Shown: positions 7,701-10,000 of the stretch, piece after piece
Position numbering within the stretch: position 1 is the stretch's first letter
How the letters are laid out: every line of letters begins with the position of its first letter
Assembly: GCA_020216985.1 (NCBI GenBank)
Contig: JAIWOH010000071.1
Span: 1-10,000, forward strand
Length of the DNA stretch: 10,000 nucleotides
Direction: 5' to 3'
Origin: Nitrospira sp.
GTDB taxonomy: Bacteria; Nitrospirota; Nitrospiria; Nitrospirales; Nitrospiraceae
Made by a program: the position numbers and the translations under genes
The notes under the pieces: generated by a model
The model's database searches: none
Seen by the model: the letters and a program-made list of their open reading frames with translations, nothing else
What the model was told of the DNA's origin: nothing

Positions 7701-7718
7701 CTAGTTTGTCTAGTTTGT
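7701..7718. repeat. Two tandem copies of a 9-base unit in the spacer before the CdhB-like gene
   Basis: The plus strand reads CTAGTTTGT twice in succession (7701-7709 and 7710-7718), followed by a partial CTTGTG. It falls in the longest spacer inside the cluster (7685-7761) and ends exactly where the ribosome binding site begins. It could be replication slippage or a small regulatory element; nothing in the sequence decides between these. Confidence 0.8.
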
Positions 7719-7761
7719 CTTGTGCCCCGTTTGAGTGCTTATTGGATTTCCGTCCCCCTCT

Positions 7762-9186
7762 TTAGATAGCTCCCAACGCCTCGTGAAGAAAAATATCCAT
7801 GGGGGTCAGCGTCTCCCCGGGTGTCGGCGCGAAGACCATGGCCTTCGAAGGCATGGCCGTGTGCGCTCGTCTCCAACACCCTGTGCCCTGCGCCGACTCG
7901 ATGAACACCACGTGCCGCATCTCATTCATAAATACTTCAAGAACGCCGCCCTCGAAAGGCACCAGACACTTGGGATACAGAGCGGCAACCGGAAGCCCGA
8001 TCTCCCGACACAGTCCCACGGCATCCCGTACCACACCTTGTGCGGCCCCCCACGCCACAAACCCTATTTCCGCCTCACGCTCCCGATCTTGTTCCACCAT
8101 GAAAGCCGCATTCCCATTAGAAAACTCGTCAGAGGAGAGCGAAATTGCCCGTATTTTGCAGATCGCTTCGGCTACACTCTTAATCGCGACACTTTGATAC
8201 CGTTGAGTGATCGCTTGCTCAATCACGATCCATACCCCATCACTGAGTCCTCTGCAAATCAACTGATGCCCCACCATGATCAATTGCATCGCATCCGGCA
8301 CATCGGCAGCCACAAACACATGAGATGCCTCGCACTCGTCCAGACAAGCCGCAATGGCCGAGTCACTTCCGCCCAGCAGCGCCCTGACCTTCCCGCCATG
8401 ACCTTGATAGACCTGAACGCCCGGGGATCTCTCACTCGCCGACACGGATACGACCGACCTGCCCACCTCCACATGCCGCTCAACCCATCGCTCGGGAGCA
8501 CTCGTCATTTCATCGCCGCAAGCCGTTCCGCACGCACAGACACCGGCGGCATAGCCCAGCAACACGGCCTCCGCCGCCCCCAGTACCATCCCGCATCGGA
8601 CCTCCGATTGACCCCATGGAAGCGAATAGGCGTCGCGTTTCGTGATTGAATGGCCAGCAAACTCCGCTCCGCCGATAAACGACCGCGGAGCTCGGCAGAA
8701 TGCAGCTTGCCGATACAACAGGTCCTCGGGTGCCCCCAACAAATGCAACAGGGCACCAAGGGCGACGGCATGCCTCCCCCTCATTCCGTCTCCAAGCGAC
8801 GCGGAGATAGCATTCAGAGGAAGGTCGTAGGAAATCATGCCTTGAGGAACATGGCGATCGGTGCGCCCACCGGAAGGCGGATCCCATAACAGGACGCTGC
8901 CGGGTTGAACCCCGACACGTTGACACTCCGGCACTCCCCCGCTTAAACGAATCAGCACATCGCAGCCGGACCCCGTCGAATAAAACGGCTTGTCAGCGAT
9001 CCGCACGGCTAAAACGTCGTCGCTCCCCCCTTGAGCCATGACTGAAAACCCTCGCGAGGCCAGTAACCGGACTACCGGCACCCAATCATCAAGAAACTCG
9101 GACGCTCCGTGCCCCACGACTTTGACAACAAGATCGAGATCCTGATGTTCGGCGCGAACCGGCATCCAAGCCGTGAGAGGAGCCAT
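7762..9186 (-). CDS. Divergent 2-oxoacid:ferredoxin oxidoreductase alpha-type protein (gamma domain plus alpha domains)
   Basis: The 474-residue protein has the layout of a KorA-type gamma-alpha fusion but is shorter than the usual 570-620. Residues 17-160 are the gamma domain: strand-loop VVKVVGHGASE (20-30), FSVMAQGGSDDVLAVRIAD (47-65), a short PGSVLLWD strand and RHAVALGALLHLLGAPEDLL (138-157). Residues 195-345 correspond to the TPP-contacting domain I, but this is about 150 residues instead of about 240. I cannot find the Glu-Asp-Glu or Gly-Pro-Ser type motifs expected there. Residues 370-435 are a good domain II (EIGFVAWGAAQGVVRDAV, CLVPFEGG, VVFIESAQGTG). No TPP-binding beta subunit gene or ferredoxin-like delta gene is present. 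Catalysis is doubtful; an electron-transfer, structural or regulatory role is possible. ATG 9186 was chosen because the longer frame to 9375 would overlap the well-supported upstream gene; AGAAGAG is a moderate ribosome binding site. Confidence 0.8.
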   Translation of the reverse strand: MAPLTAWMPVRAEHQDLDLVVKVVGHGASEFLDDWVPVVRLLASRGFSVMAQGGSDDVLAVRIADKPFYSTGSGCDVLIRLSGGVPECQRVGVQPGSVLLWDPPSGGRTDRHVPQGMISYDLPLNAISASLGDGMRGRHAVALGALLHLLGAPEDLLYRQAAFCRAPRSFIGGAEFAGHSITKRDAYSLPWGQSEVRCGMVLGAAEAVLLGYAAGVCACGTACGDEMTSAPERWVERHVEVGRSVVSVSASERSPGVQVYQGHGGKVRALLGGSDSAIAACLDECEASHVFVAADVPDAMQLIMVGHQLICRGLSDGVWIVIEQAITQRYQSVAIKSVAEAICKIRAISLSSDEFSNGNAAFMVEQDREREAEIGFVAWGAAQGVVRDAVGLCREIGLPVAALYPKCLVPFEGGVLEVFMNEMRHVVFIESAQGTGCWRRAHTAMPSKAMVFAPTPGETLTPMDIFLHEALGAI

Positions 9187-9211
9187 GGTTATCTCTTCTG
9201 ATGGACCGAGA

Positions 9212-9502
9212 TCAGAGCCGATAGATCGTCGTCGCATCCTTCGGCCCGGCGAGGGGACCCGAAAGACTGAGCCAGAACACCCGGTATCCAGACAGGAAGA
9301 AATGGTCATACACGGCGGACAGAAACCAAGCCCCATCTTCAGGGTAGACCATACGCCCATCCCACCCTTTGACACCCCTGCGCAAGACTTCTCTCATCCC
9401 GGCATGATTCGTGGCAACTTCTCCTGTCACAAGATCAAACCACACCACCGCCTTGACGCCCCTCGGGTATTGAACGACGACAAAGTCGGCATGCTCCGAC
9501 AT
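9212..9502 (-). CDS. Conserved-looking 96-residue protein of unknown function
   Basis: I do not recognise this protein. It is 96 residues with no signal peptide, cysteine or clear membrane helix. The N-terminal third has a strand pair (DFVVVQYPRGVKAVVWFDLVTGEVATNH) and the rest is rich in aromatics, with GVKGWDGRMVYPEDG at 43-57 and AVYDHFFLSGYRVFWL at 63-78. The compact alternation of strands and turns suggests a small folded domain, perhaps binding a partner protein. The start at 9502 is supported by the strong GGGAGGGGG five bases upstream; the in-frame ATG at 9607 would add 35 residues of Arg-rich sequence that does not look coding. It ends 25 bases before the OFOR-derived gene and is probably co-translated with it. 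Confidence 0.8.
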   Translation of the reverse strand: MSEHADFVVVQYPRGVKAVVWFDLVTGEVATNHAGMREVLRRGVKGWDGRMVYPEDGAWFLSAVYDHFFLSGYRVFWLSLSGPLAGPKDATTIYRL

Positions 9503-9696
9503 TCTGTCCCCCTCCCAACAATTTTCTCTTTCTCTCCATTCCTTACTTTTTATCCCTTGCACATTTCCCCGCCGCGTTCTCCTCTCGGAGGCGAACCCGT
9601 CACCCATGCTTGAAGAGCGACGGCGCTGCCGCTACGCACGGCCTTTCCCTTTCCTTTTCGGCAATCCGATCAGGAGAGCGTGCAGGAGAGGGCCGG
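9503..9696 (-). other. 194-base spacer, the only one large enough for an operon promoter
   Basis: This is the longest non-coding stretch in the window. On the minus strand it is purine-rich toward the gene start. It contains an 18-base imperfect hairpin (9616-9633) without a T-run on the minus strand, and a CAGGAGAG direct repeat with a 12-base period (9671-9690) just after the TPR gene stop. I could not find a convincing -35/-10 or -24/-12 promoter; the position alone makes it the best candidate for transcription start of the downstream cluster. Confidence 0.4.
9508..9516 (-). promoter_or_regulatory. Strong ribosome binding site of the 96-residue gene
   Basis: GGGAGGGGG on the minus strand, 5 bases upstream of ATG 9502, fixes the start of the first gene after the 194-base spacer. 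Confidence 0.75.
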
Positions 9697-10000
9697 TCAT
9701 GTTCCCTCTGAAGATTTGACGGTAGAACTCATTTTCCGGCGGCAACGAGCCACCCCTTCACGAGCTTGCAGATCATTGGGGCTATGGTCGACAATCGCGG
9801 TCCAATTCACGAGCGCATCGGCCTGTCGCCCCAATCGCTCCAACAGCATCGCCAACCTACCTCTTGTGGCTAGATCCAAAGGACAGACCGCCAAAATCTC
9901 CTGCAACTCGGAGATCCGAGCCTCTCCCTCTTCCTTTTCACTTTCCTTCAACGATTCAGAGAAGGGGAAAAGTGATTGATCCTCTCCTCCCCTCTGGGCC
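9697..10000 (-). CDS. TPR-like protein, C-terminal part (continues beyond the right edge)
   Basis: The frame ending at the TGA at 9697 is open to the right edge (about 100 codons) with no in-frame ATG. A TTG at 9951 is possible as a start but has no ribosome binding site, so I read it as the C-terminal part of a longer protein. After a charged linker rich in Glu and Lys, the segment ISELQEILAVCPLDLATRGR followed by LAMLLERLGRQADALVNW and AIVDHSPNDLQAREGVARC has the spacing of tetratricopeptide helices: small residues at helix crossings, a Gly-Arg turn and a Pro-Asn-Asp before the next helix. TPR segments bind other proteins, so this may be an assembly or scaffold factor. It is separated from the next gene by 194 bases and may be in another transcript. 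The last residues (SSTVKSSEGT) are a loose polar tail. Confidence 0.6.
   Translation of the reverse strand, partial: AQRGGEDQSLFPFSESLKESEKEEGEARISELQEILAVCPLDLATRGRLAMLLERLGRQADALVNWTAIVDHSPNDLQAREGVARCRRKMSSTVKSSEGT

Noticed and set aside
7735..8649. Plus-strand 304-codon open frame opposite the OFOR-derived gene
   Set aside because: The product is low-complexity and His/Arg/Pro-rich, while the opposite strand encodes recognisable OFOR domains.
9187..9375. Longer N-terminus for the OFOR-derived protein
   Set aside because: It would overlap the 96-residue gene in another frame, and the added residues do not belong to the gamma domain, which starts just after ATG 9186.
9616..9633. Hairpin as an intrinsic terminator
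   Set aside because: The stem is about six pairs including a G-T wobble and no T-run follows on the minus strand; a pyrimidine run follows only in the plus direction, where no gene ends.
1..10000. Mobile element, CRISPR array, tRNA or rRNA
   Set aside because: No transposase, repeat-spacer pattern, long inverted repeats or RNA-gene signatures were seen; coding is nearly continuous on one strand.

Overview
The window is one strand-uniform gene block. Every gene I can support lies on the minus strand, with short spacers (9 to 77 bases inside the cluster) or a 4-base overlap, so transcription runs from the right end to the left end and continues past position 1. GC-rich coding, a membrane module of hydrogenase-4/complex-I type, a divergent 2-oxoacid:ferredoxin oxidoreductase (OFOR) gene, and a secreted copper-protein family I associate with Nitrospira together suggest a member of the Nitrospirota. 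That would be a chemolithoautotroph that fixes CO2 by the reductive TCA cycle. The taxon is an inference from gene content and recall, not a database match.

Right part (10000 to 7106), soluble genes: the C-terminal part of a TPR-like protein; a 194-base spacer; an unrecognised 96-residue protein with a strong ribosome binding site; a 474-residue protein that keeps the gamma domain and C-terminal domain II of a KorA-type OFOR alpha subunit but has a shortened, degenerate thiamine-diphosphate (TPP) domain; and a 192-residue protein of the CO dehydrogenase beta / acetyl-CoA synthase epsilon (CdhB-like) family. Middle (7058 to 6123): an exported protein with a complete amicyanin-type type-1 copper ligand set (His138, Cys204, His207, Met210) and a Cna-B-like region.

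Left part (6107 to 1): hyfB, hyfC, hyfE, hyfF and the first 298 codons of hyfG. These encode the membrane arm (two antiporter-like subunits, a NuoH-like subunit, a NuoK-like subunit) and the start of the fused NuoC/NuoD-like subunit. The hyfD gene of E. coli hyf is absent, and a NuoB-like gene (hyfI) would be expected just off the left edge. The first [NiFe]-binding Cys-x-x-Cys of hydrogenase large subunits is replaced by Ser and Thr in this HyfG, so the complex is very unlikely to be a hydrogenase. It fits the 'energy-converting hydrogenase-related' (Ehr) class between group 4 hydrogenases and complex I.

Putting these together (inference): the cluster may encode an ion-pumping, quinone- or ferredoxin-linked complex whose usual hydrogenase chemistry has been lost, co-expressed with OFOR-derived proteins that may no longer catalyse a 2-oxoacid reaction and with a periplasmic copper protein. 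In an autotroph needing low-potential ferredoxin from high-potential donors, reverse electron transport is an attractive but unproven role.
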